15,302 nucleotides of DNA from Bacteroidales bacterium (GTDB lineage: Bacteria; Bacteroidota; Bacteroidia; Bacteroidales; Paludibacteraceae). The DNA lies in assembly GCA_900767385.1 (NCBI GenBank), contig CAAFYY010000017.1, forward strand, positions 1-15,302. Direction: 5' to 3'. The position numbers and the translations under genes are program-made. The notes under the pieces are model-generated. The model was not told the origin of the DNA. It saw only the letters and a list, made by a program, of their open reading frames with translations, and made no database searches. Positions 6,033 to 12,482 of this stretch are shown here, piece after piece. Each line of letters opens with the position of its first letter. Within the stretch, counting starts at the first letter, position 1.

Positions 6033-7145
6033 ATGCTTTACATCCACATCCCGTTCTGTAAATCGCGCTGCAGTTACTGCGCCTTCCACTCAGGCACCAA
6101 CCTCACACAGCAGGCTGCCTACGTCGACGCACTCTGCCGCGAACTCGCCCAGCGCAAGCACTTCCTCCCCACTCCTCTGCTCCACTCCATCTACTTCGGC
6201 GGAGGCACCCCCTCGACGCTGTCCCTCGACGCGTTCCGGCAAATCTTCGCCACCATCCGCCAACACCTCGTCATTGCCCCCGACGCCGAAATCACCGTGG
6301 AATGCAACCCCGACGACGTCACCGACAGCCTCATCGGCTCGCTCGCTGCCCTCGGCGTCAACCGTATCAGCATGGGTGTGCAAAGCATGAACGACAACGA
6401 ACTGCGCATCGTCAACCGACGTCACACCGCCGCACAGGTCGTGGAAGCCATCGACATCTGCCACCGCAACGACATACACAACATCAGCATCGACCTCATC
6501 TTCGGTCTTCCGTCGCAGACCATAGACAGTTGGCACCGAACCCTCGACACCGTCCTCGCTCTCCCCGTGACGCACCTCTCCGCCTACAACCTCAGCATCG
6601 AGGAGGACACACCGCTGGAGCGCAAGATTGCCCAAGGCGTGCTTGCCGAAGTGGACGAGGAGACGCAGTTGGAGATGTTCCGCCTCCTCCGCGAGCAGAC
6701 CACAGCAGCCGGCTTCGAGCACTATGAGATTTCCAACTTCTGCAAACCAGGCTTCCACTCGCACCACAACTCCCACTACTGGGACGGCACGCCGTATCTC
6801 GGCATCGGTGCCGCCGCCCACTCCTACGACGGCACACGCCGTTGGTGGAACGAAGCCGACACGCAGCGCTACATCAACGGCGACGAGGTGCTCCACGTGG
6901 AAGAACTGACTGCCGAGGAGCACTACAACGAGTTTGTCTTCACCGCACTCCGAACAGCGAAAGGACTCAACCTTACCCTTCTTAAAGAACGGTTCGGCGA
7001 GGAGTTTCTTCAGTTCTGCCTCAGCGAAGCCGCTCTAAGCCTTGAGCACGGACTACTCCGCAAAGAAAACGACCGCCTCATCCTCACCCCCGAAGGCATC
7101 CTCGTCTCCAACGACGTGATGAGTGACCTCTGCTGGGTAGATTAG
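6033..7145 (+). CDS. hemW: HemW-like radical SAM heme chaperone (formerly annotated as HemN-like coproporphyrinogen oxidase)
   Basis: This 370-residue radical SAM protein is related to oxygen-independent coproporphyrinogen III oxidase; HemW members bind heme and act in its delivery rather than its synthesis. The 4Fe-4S cluster motif is C9-x3-C13-x2-C16 followed by AF, that is, the HemW pattern lacking the extra Cys of true HemN. SAM-binding motifs include SIYFGGGTPSTLS and ECNPDD. The HNxxYW signature characteristic of HemW is seen as HHNSHYWDG, followed by YLGIGAAAHSYDG. The length matches the HemW family. The ATG at 6033 opens straight into YIHIPFC, the usual beginning. It is monocistronic, divergent from ispE, and convergent with ffh. 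Confidence 0.93.
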   Translation: MLYIHIPFCKSRCSYCAFHSGTNLTQQAAYVDALCRELAQRKHFLPTPLLHSIYFGGGTPSTLSLDAFRQIFATIRQHLVIAPDAEITVECNPDDVTDSLIGSLAALGVNRISMGVQSMNDNELRIVNRRHTAAQVVEAIDICHRNDIHNISIDLIFGLPSQTIDSWHRTLDTVLALPVTHLSAYNLSIEEDTPLERKIAQGVLAEVDEETQLEMFRLLREQTTAAGFEHYEISNFCKPGFHSHHNSHYWDGTPYLGIGAAAHSYDGTRRWWNEADTQRYINGDEVLHVEELTAEEHYNEFVFTALRTAKGLNLTLLKERFGEEFLQFCLSEAALSLEHGLLRKENDRLILTPEGILVSNDVMSDLCWVD

Positions 7146-7176
7146 ACGATAGATTTACCGGATCTTCCGGGCAAAC

Positions 7177-7210
7177 AAAAAGCCGGCTGCGCAATCGCAC
7201 AGTCGGCTTT
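7177..7210 (-). terminator. Terminator between hemW and ffh, mainly serving ffh
   Basis: An 11-bp stem (7179-7189 with 7200-7210, one G-U pair) closes a GC-containing loop. Read on the minus strand it is followed by TTTTTGTTT, a good terminator tail 23 bases after the ffh stop. On the plus strand there is no T run, though the stem may still help end hemW transcripts. Confidence 0.85.
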
Positions 7211-7232
7211 ATCGTATCTTAAACGAAACGTA

Positions 7233-8567
7233 TTAACGACGTTTCTTTTTCTTCTGACCCTTCATAGTCGCACGGAGACCGTTCTGCTGAACAGCGTGCA
7301 TCATCTTACGCATCTGGTCAAACTGGGTGATCAAACGATTCACCTCTTGGAGTGAACGGCCAGAGCCTTTCACAATACGAGCCTTGCGTGAAGTGCTCAA
7401 GCACTCAGGATTGCGACGTTCGTAAGGAGTCATAGAGTTGATGATAGCCTCAATGCCGGCGAATGACTTATCGTCGATATCGATATCCTTGATAGCCTTG
7501 CCAACGCCAGGAATCATAGAAGCGAGTTCCTTGAGGTTACCCATCTTCTTGATCTGTTGAATCTGGTCCATGAAGTCGTCGAAGCCAAACTGGTTCTTCG
7601 CAATCTTCTTGGAAAGTTCGCGTGCTTTCTGCTCATCGTATTGCTCTTGCGCCTTCTCAACGAGGGTAACCACGTCACCCATGCCGAGGATACGGTCGGC
7701 CATACGTTCTGGGTGGAAGAGGTCGATAGCGTCAAGTTTCTCGCCAGTACCAACGAACTTGATTGGTTTGTTGACAACGGTACGGATGGACAAAGCAGCG
7801 CCGCCACGGGTATCACCGTCCAACTTGGTCAGTACTACGCCAGTGAAGTCAAGACGATCATTGAACTCTTTGGCAGTGTTCACAGCGTCTTGACCAGTCA
7901 TGGAGTCAACCACAAAGAGAATCTCATCCGGGTTGATGGCTTCCTTGATGGCAGCAATCTCATTCATCATCGCCTCATCAACAGCCAAACGGCCGGCGGT
8001 ATCGATGATGACTACATCGTGAGCATGCTGTTTCGCATATTTGATGGCGTTCTGTGCCTTGATGACAGGATTTTTCTCCTCCTCTTCAGCATAAACAGGA
8101 ATGTTGACCTGTTCGCCCAACACCTTCAACTGGTCGATAGCAGCAGGACGATAGACGTCGCAGGCAGCAAACAATGGGTTCTTGCCGCGCTTTGTTTTGA
8201 GCATGTTACCGAGTTTGCCGGTGAAGGTGGTCTTACCAGAACCCTGAAGACCGGCCATCAAGATGATAGCAGGTGAGTTCTTGAGGTTGATGCCTTCGTT
8301 GGTGCCGCCCATGAGAGTAGCCAACTCGTCATGTACGATTTTCACCATCATCTGCTCAGGCTTAACGGCGGTGAGCACGTCCTGACCCATGGCCTTTTCT
8401 TTGACCTGGTCAACAAATTGTTTGGCTATTTTATAGTTAACGTCGGCTTCCGTCAATGCGCGGCGCACCTCTTTCAAGGTTTCTGCAACGTTAATCTCAG
8501 TGATTTTTCCCTGACCTTTAAGGAGTTTGAACGACCTCTCAAGGCGTTCGCTAAGATTTTCGAACAT
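7233..8567 (-). CDS. ffh: Signal recognition particle protein Ffh (SRP54)
   Basis: Ffh is the GTPase of the signal recognition particle; it binds 4.5S RNA and signal sequences and docks with FtsY at the membrane. The 444-residue product shows the N domain (1-90, starting MFENLSERLERSFKLLKG), the G domain with P-loop GLQGSGKTT (106-114), the DVYRPAAIDQL motif, DTAGR (189-193) and TKLD (247-250), and the Met-rich M domain. The M domain carries the RNA-binding signature ARIVKGSGRSLQEVNRL, then FDQMRKMM and a polybasic KKKKRR end. The length is typical. It is preceded by a promoter at 8595-8602, leaving an untranslated leader of roughly 20-25 bases, and ends at a terminator shared with the hemW side. 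Confidence 0.98.
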   Translation of the reverse strand: MFENLSERLERSFKLLKGQGKITEINVAETLKEVRRALTEADVNYKIAKQFVDQVKEKAMGQDVLTAVKPEQMMVKIVHDELATLMGGTNEGINLKNSPAIILMAGLQGSGKTTFTGKLGNMLKTKRGKNPLFAACDVYRPAAIDQLKVLGEQVNIPVYAEEEEKNPVIKAQNAIKYAKQHAHDVVIIDTAGRLAVDEAMMNEIAAIKEAINPDEILFVVDSMTGQDAVNTAKEFNDRLDFTGVVLTKLDGDTRGGAALSIRTVVNKPIKFVGTGEKLDAIDLFHPERMADRILGMGDVVTLVEKAQEQYDEQKARELSKKIAKNQFGFDDFMDQIQQIKKMGNLKELASMIPGVGKAIKDIDIDDKSFAGIEAIINSMTPYERRNPECLSTSRKARIVKGSGRSLQEVNRLITQFDQMRKMMHAVQQNGLRATMKGQKKKKRR

Positions 8568-8594
8568 ATTATTGTGTGCGTTTTATTCAAAGTG

Positions 8595-8602
8595 CAAAGA
8601 TA
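8595..8602 (-). promoter_or_regulatory. ffh promoter -7 element
   Basis: Read on the minus strand this is TATCTTTG followed by CAC, an exact TAnnTTTG match 27 bases before the ffh ATG. A weak -33 candidate (TTTC at 8626-8623) lies at a 20-base spacing. Confidence 0.7.
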
Positions 8603-8685
8603 GGATTTTTTCGTGACATATAGAAAGGGCAAAGGTGTAGTTTTCTTCCAGCCTACGCGCCATCACTCCCAAAGGCTACAAAGCC

Positions 8686-8725
8686 ATCATTCTTTTGCAG
8701 CAAGGAGCCACTCAAAGAGAATGAT
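8686..8725. repeat. Imperfect inverted repeat between ffh promoter and tRNA-Lys terminator
   Basis: ATCATTCT (8686-8693) is inverted at 8718-8725. After one bulged base the pairing extends by about 4 bp, leaving a 15-base loop. Neither strand has a T run after it, so it is not an obvious terminator. The rest of the 8604-8731 spacer shows no gene. Confidence 0.4.
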
Positions 8726-8731
8726 ACAAAC

Positions 8732-8761
8732 AAAAAAGGACTTCCTCACGAAAGTCCTTTT
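8732..8761 (-). terminator. Rho-independent terminator of tRNA-Lys
   Basis: A perfect 10-bp stem (8734-8743 with 8752-8761) has an 8-base loop. On the minus strand it is followed by TTTTTT. It begins only 3 bases past the tRNA 3' end, so the primary transcript has almost no trailer before the hairpin. Confidence 0.9.
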
Positions 8762-8764
8762 CCG

Positions 8765-8837
8765 TGATCCGCTTGGGGCTCGAACCCAAGACCCCATCCT
8801 TAAAAGGGATGTGCTCTACCAGCTGAGCTAGCGGATC
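8765..8837 (-). tRNA. tRNA-Lys (anticodon UUU)
   Basis: This is a 73-base cloverleaf on the minus strand. The acceptor stem GATCCGC pairs with GCGGATC. The D arm is GCTC-AGCTGGTA-GAGC, the anticodon arm is CATCC-CTTTTAA-GGATG with anticodon TTT, the variable loop is GGGTC, and the T arm is TTGGG-TTCGAGC-CCCAA, with A as discriminator. All stems pair fully. The 3' CCA is not encoded; the next bases are CGG, so CCA must be added after transcription. It has its own promoter and an adjacent terminator and appears to be a single-gene unit. Confidence 0.98.
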
Positions 8838-8856
8838 ATGCTCTTAAAAGCGAGTG

Positions 8857-8887
8857 CAAAAGTACACGTTCTTATTGAATTGACAAA
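8857..8887 (-). promoter_or_regulatory. tRNA-Lys promoter (full -33/-7)
   Basis: Read on the minus strand, TTTG (8887-8884), a 19-base spacer, then TACTTTTG (8864-8857). This exactly matches the Bacteroidetes consensus. Initiation would fall roughly 15 bases before the mature tRNA 5' end at 8837. Confidence 0.85.
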
Positions 8888-8979
8888 ATGTTTTACCCTC
8901 TTTTTTCCTAAAAATCAGACTCGACGAATTACTGCTCTATTTATCAACCATTTAAACATTACTTTATTTAGTACCAATT

Positions 8980-8991
8980 CTGTTTAAACAG
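8980..8991. repeat. 12-bp perfect palindrome CTGTTTAAACAG in the divergent spacer
   Basis: This is a perfect dyad in the non-coding stretch of about 297 bases between tRNA-Lys and the metallophosphoesterase gene. A related ATTTAAACAT lies 30 bases to the left, near 8950. It could be an operator, but in such A/T-rich sequence chance is also possible. Apart from the two promoters I see nothing else in this spacer. Confidence 0.35.
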
Positions 8992-9088
8992 TCTCTTCCA
9001 CAATACAAATCCCCATCAAAGACAGCGATTTCTTCAACTTTATCACAAGACAAAATCTGTTTTTGCCATCTGTTAATCAACTTTTGTG

Positions 9089-9096
9089 TACCTTTG
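9089..9096 (+). promoter_or_regulatory. Metallophosphoesterase promoter -7 element
   Basis: TACCTTTG followed by CACC, 38 bases before the ATG at 9135. A TTTG at 9062-9065 is the only -33 candidate and its 23-base spacer is longer than usual. Confidence 0.65.
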
Positions 9097-9134
9097 CACC
9101 TCAAAAAACTTGGCAGAACAACTTTTCGCTACTC

Positions 9135-10136
9135 ATGAATCTTAAGTTCATTTTTGCAGTTTCGGTCGCATGCATTTTGCTCATCACGATACTGACCAAC
9201 TTGTGTTTTGCTTTGACATGGGTCATTGGTAAAATCGCTCACTCGCGTATCTATTATTCTGCTTTTGTCAAAGCCAACCTGGCACTCATCATACTTTTTC
9301 TACTTGTTTTTCTCAACGGCATATTCATTGGGCGTTGGCGCATCAAGACCACCAACCACACACTCTGCTACAGCGAGTTGCCAAAATCTTTTGACGGTTA
9401 CAGAATCGTTCAGATTTCCGACCTCCACCTCGCCTATTACGAAGGGCACGAGAAGCAACTACAGCGCTTGGTCGACAGAATCAACGCCGAGACTCCCGAT
9501 ATCATCTGCTTCACAGGCGACCTCGTCAACCTCACTTCCAAAGAGATTGACCCGATGCTTCCGTATCTGCAACAGCTTCGCGCAAAAGACGGTATCTACA
9601 GTGTGCTTGGCAACCACGATGCCCTACCTTACGGGCATGGCACCAAGAGCCCAGAACGCAACAAAGAACGTCAGGAAATCATCTCCATGCAGCAAAACGA
9701 ACTCCATTGGCATCTGCTGTTGGACGAGAACTGCCAGATAGAACGAAACAGAGAACACATCACGATAGCTGGCGTCCGCTACATCAAGGGAGAACAAGAA
9801 CACCTCAGTCCAATCTCAGCTGGCGACCTCAACAAGGCGCTCACCGGGGCTGAGGGATTCACCATCCTCTTGGCCCACAACCCAGCCAACTGGGACGAGT
9901 CAGTGAAAGGAAAACATCCTATCGCACTCACACTGAGTGGTCACACCCATGCCGGGCAGATGCGTTTCTTGGGTTGGACACCGTCATCTTTCTTCTTCAA
10001 ACAGACCGACGGAATCTACGAACACCAAGGGCAGTACCTCAATGTCAACATCGGTGCAGGTGGCACCGTTCCACTCAGAATCTGCGCACCGCTCGACATT
10101 ACTGTTTTGACACTCAGGACAAGAGAGCCGTTCTAA
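9135..10136 (+). CDS. Membrane-anchored calcineurin-like metallophosphoesterase (YaeI/YkuE-like)
   Basis: This 333-residue protein has two N-terminal membrane helices (about residues 5-29 and 46-65) followed by a dinuclear-metal phosphoesterase domain. Metal ligand motifs are in order: D96-x-H98 in QISDLHLAYYEG, G-D129 in CFTGDLVN, G-N160-H161-D162 in VLGNHDALP, H248 in LLAHNPANW, and G-H270-T-H272 in LSGHTHAGQM. This layout fits the YaeI/YkuE group, some of which act on lipid-linked or nucleotide phosphates; the substrate here is unknown. A longer frame opens at 9063, but the promoter element at 9089-9096 lies inside it and the first 24 residues are not membrane-like, so the ATG at 9135 was chosen. 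It appears monocistronic, divergent from tRNA-Lys. Confidence 0.9.
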   Translation: MNLKFIFAVSVACILLITILTNLCFALTWVIGKIAHSRIYYSAFVKANLALIILFLLVFLNGIFIGRWRIKTTNHTLCYSELPKSFDGYRIVQISDLHLAYYEGHEKQLQRLVDRINAETPDIICFTGDLVNLTSKEIDPMLPYLQQLRAKDGIYSVLGNHDALPYGHGTKSPERNKERQEIISMQQNELHWHLLLDENCQIERNREHITIAGVRYIKGEQEHLSPISAGDLNKALTGAEGFTILLAHNPANWDESVKGKHPIALTLSGHTHAGQMRFLGWTPSSFFFKQTDGIYEHQGQYLNVNIGAGGTVPLRICAPLDITVLTLRTREPF

Positions 10137-10164
10137 CCCCAACAAACATTGTAACACCTCTAAA

Positions 10165-10196
10165 TTTGTCTATATAACAAAAAAACACTACCTTTG
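10165..10196 (+). promoter_or_regulatory. ptb-buk promoter (full -33/-7)
   Basis: TTTG (10165-10168), a 20-base spacer, then TACCTTTG (10189-10196), a complete Bacteroidetes consensus promoter. Transcription would start near 10200, leaving an A-rich leader of about 85 bases before the ATG at 10285. Confidence 0.85.
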
Positions 10197-10284
10197 CACT
10201 CTAATTGCCGAAGGGACATTTTTTTGTCAAACTCACAGGCAAACAACTAAACGACAAAATATTAACTCATATAATACAAGAGAA

Positions 10285-11187
10285 ATGGAACCGATTAAAT
10301 CGTTTCAAGATTTGGCCACACACTTGAAAAATGGCCCACGTAGAAAAATGGCAGTAGCAAATGCTACTGACGAACATTCAGTAGAAGCCGTAATGAGAGC
10401 TGTTAACGAAGGTATCGTTGAGGCTTATCTCACAGGCGACGAGCAGAAAGTTCGCGCTATCACAGCAAAATTCCCAGAAAGTCCATACATTCACTATGTA
10501 AATGTAGCCGACCCTAAAGAAGCTACCGACAAAGCAGTGAGCATGGTTCGCAACGGCGAATGCGACATCTTGATGAAAGGCCTGGTCAACACCGACGTTA
10601 TCCTCCGCTCAGTGCTCAACAAAGAGACTGGCATCCACACCCCTGGCAACACTCTTTCTTACATTGCCAGCATGACAGTTCCTTCATATCACAAAATGAT
10701 CTTCTTCGGTGACCCAGCCGTTATTCCAGATCCTTCAAAAGAGCAACGCATCGACATGATCAAATACGCTATCAAGACAGCTAAAGCTTTCGGCGTAAAT
10801 CAACCAAAGATTGCTCTCGTTCACGCAACAGAGGTTCCTGGTCCAAAAATTCGTTACATGAACGACTATGTTGAGATCAAAGAGATGGCTAAGAACGGCG
10901 AGTTCGGCGACGTCATCCTCGATGGTCCAATGGACATCTTCTTGGCTTTGGACAAAGAGCGCGGCGCTATCAAACACATCGACACTCCAGTGCTCGGCGA
11001 CTCCGACATCGTAATCTTCCCAGACTTCGACGCAGCCAACGTATTCTACAAAACAGCTACCACCTTCGGCAACGCCCAGATGGCAGGCTTGCTCTACGGC
11101 GCCGACAAACCAGTGGTTCTCACCTCACGCAGCGAATCAACAGACACCAAGTTCTATTGCATCTGCATGGCCAGCATCTTGGCTTAA
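10285..11187 (+). CDS. ptb: Phosphate butyryltransferase (phosphate acyltransferase family)
   Basis: Ptb converts butyryl-CoA (or a branched-chain acyl-CoA) and phosphate into acyl-phosphate and CoA in the cytosol. The 300-residue product is a single PTA/PTB domain with family segments DILMKGLVNTDVILRSVLNKE, FFGDPAVIPDPSKEQ, DGPMDIFLALDKE and the C-terminal FPDFDAANVFYK...SESTDTKFYCI block. The length is typical of Ptb and shorter than that of many Pta enzymes. It is followed 34 bases later by butyrate kinase, which strongly favours Ptb over phosphate acetyltransferase. The strong promoter suggests high expression. In Bacteroidales this pair may act on isobutyryl-, isovaleryl- or butyryl-CoA; sequence alone does not give the chain specificity. 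Confidence 0.92.
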   Translation: MEPIKSFQDLATHLKNGPRRKMAVANATDEHSVEAVMRAVNEGIVEAYLTGDEQKVRAITAKFPESPYIHYVNVADPKEATDKAVSMVRNGECDILMKGLVNTDVILRSVLNKETGIHTPGNTLSYIASMTVPSYHKMIFFGDPAVIPDPSKEQRIDMIKYAIKTAKAFGVNQPKIALVHATEVPGPKIRYMNDYVEIKEMAKNGEFGDVILDGPMDIFLALDKERGAIKHIDTPVLGDSDIVIFPDFDAANVFYKTATTFGNAQMAGLLYGADKPVVLTSRSESTDTKFYCICMASILA

Positions 11188-11221
11188 CCACACAAGACAA
11201 CACAGCATTTAAATAAATACT

Positions 11222-12295
11222 ATGTACAGAATTCTCGTAGTAAACCCTGGTTCCACATCAACCAAATTCGCCGTTTATCACGACGAAGAAAATGTGTTTG
11301 AGAAGACACTCCGCCACTCCGGCGAGGAGTTGAAAGACTTCCCAACTGTGGCTTCACAATACGAATTCCGCAAAGAGACCATCCTCAACAGCTTGAAAGA
11401 AAACAACGTTGAGTTGAAATTCGACATCATCGTTGGTCGTGGCGGTCTCCTCCACCCACTCTACTCTGGCGCTATCGAAGTAAACGAGCTCATGAAGAGC
11501 GAGTTACTCATTGCCAAATGGGGCGAACACGCCTGCAACCTCGGTGCTTTGATTGCCGATAACTTGGCTAAGACCTTCAACTGCCGCGCTATCGTAGCCG
11601 ACCCAGTTGTTGTTGACGAGATGCAACCTGTTGCACGCCTCAGCGGTCACCCATTGTTCCCACGCAAATCAATCTTCCACGCTCTCAACCAAAAGGCTAT
11701 CGCTCGCAAATTCGCCAAGGATTTCGGCAAACCATACGAGGAGTTGAACCTCGTCATCGCACACATCGGCGGCGGCGTATCAGTTGGTGCTCACTGCAAA
11801 GGTAGAGCCATCGACGTCAACAACGCCCTTGGCTATGGTCCTTTCTCTCCAGAGCGCTCTGGCACCATCGCTTCAACCGACTTGGCTAAAGCTTGCTTCT
11901 CAGGCCAATACTCAGAGCAAGAAATCAAGAAGATGTTGTGCGGTAAAGGCGGTCTGATTGCTCACCTCGATACCAACGATGCTCGCGAAGTTGAGAGCCG
12001 CATCGAAGCTGGCGACGAGAAAGCAAAACTCGTTTACGACGCTATGGCATACAACATCGCCAAAGAAATCGGCGCTATGTTGGTTGTCTTGAAAGGCGAG
12101 TGCGACGCAGTGGTTCTCACTGGCGGTATTGCATACAGCAAACCATTCACACAGTACATCACCGACATGGTTGGCAAACTCGCTCCAGTAAAAGTTTACG
12201 CTGGCGAAGACGAACTCGGTGCCTTAGCTTCACACGGCCTCAACGTGTTGAACGGTGGCAAATGCGACCAGTACACAGAGTACAAAGAAGCTTAA
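11222..12295 (+). CDS. buk: Butyrate kinase
   Basis: Buk is an acetokinase-family (ASKHA fold) enzyme that transfers phosphate from butyryl-phosphate to ADP, giving butyrate and ATP by substrate-level phosphorylation. The 357-residue product carries the N-terminal phosphate-binding motif NPGSTSTK (8-15), HIGGGVSVGAH (181-191), GPFSPERSGTI (206-216) and LTGGIAYS near the C-terminus. These are the butyrate kinase forms; acetate kinases are longer. It forms an operon with ptb and ends at a strong terminator 22 bases downstream. Related branched-chain acid kinases cannot be separated by sequence inspection. Confidence 0.95.
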   Translation: MYRILVVNPGSTSTKFAVYHDEENVFEKTLRHSGEELKDFPTVASQYEFRKETILNSLKENNVELKFDIIVGRGGLLHPLYSGAIEVNELMKSELLIAKWGEHACNLGALIADNLAKTFNCRAIVADPVVVDEMQPVARLSGHPLFPRKSIFHALNQKAIARKFAKDFGKPYEELNLVIAHIGGGVSVGAHCKGRAIDVNNALGYGPFSPERSGTIASTDLAKACFSGQYSEQEIKKMLCGKGGLIAHLDTNDAREVESRIEAGDEKAKLVYDAMAYNIAKEIGAMLVVLKGECDAVVLTGGIAYSKPFTQYITDMVGKLAPVKVYAGEDELGALASHGLNVLNGGKCDQYTEYKEA

Positions 12296-12317
12296 TACAA
12301 CGAGCCTTCAAATAATC

Positions 12318-12353
12318 ATAGGGCTACCCCAACGGGTAGCCCTATTTTATTTT
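12318..12353 (+). terminator. Rho-independent terminator after buk
   Basis: A perfect 12-bp stem (12318-12329 with 12334-12345) encloses the loop CAAC and is followed by TTTATTTT. It is the end of the ptb-buk transcript. Confidence 0.95.
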
Positions 12354-12425
12354 CAACAACCCCAAAGAGCATCACCTCGACTATCAGACCATGGGAGAGC
12401 AAAGGGAGGAGATGAGACTCGACGA

Positions 12426-12458
12426 CAAAAAAGGGCATCGGTGCTACCGATGCCCTTT
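12426..12458 (-). terminator. Rho-independent terminator of the secreted Ser/Arg-rich protein gene
   Basis: A perfect 13-bp stem (12430-12442 with 12446-12458) has a 3-base loop. On the minus strand it is followed by T residues. It lies 24 bases after the stop of the gene at 12483-14108, back to back with the buk terminator. Confidence 0.93.
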
Positions 12459-12482
12459 GTGTATTGTAGAAACCCTTGCGGA

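Noticed and set aside
6090..6923. Open frame (277 codons) on the minus strand opposite hemW
   Set aside because: Same composition effect. The product is low-complexity Val/Glu/Asp-rich, whereas the plus frame has all HemW motifs.
7557..8276. Open frame (239 codons) on the plus strand opposite ffh
   Set aside because: It lies wholly inside the conserved Ffh G and M domains and has no recognisable features of its own.
9063..9134. Upstream extension of the metallophosphoesterase frame
   Set aside because: The promoter -7 element at 9089-9096 lies within it; the ATG at 9135 leads directly into the first membrane helix.
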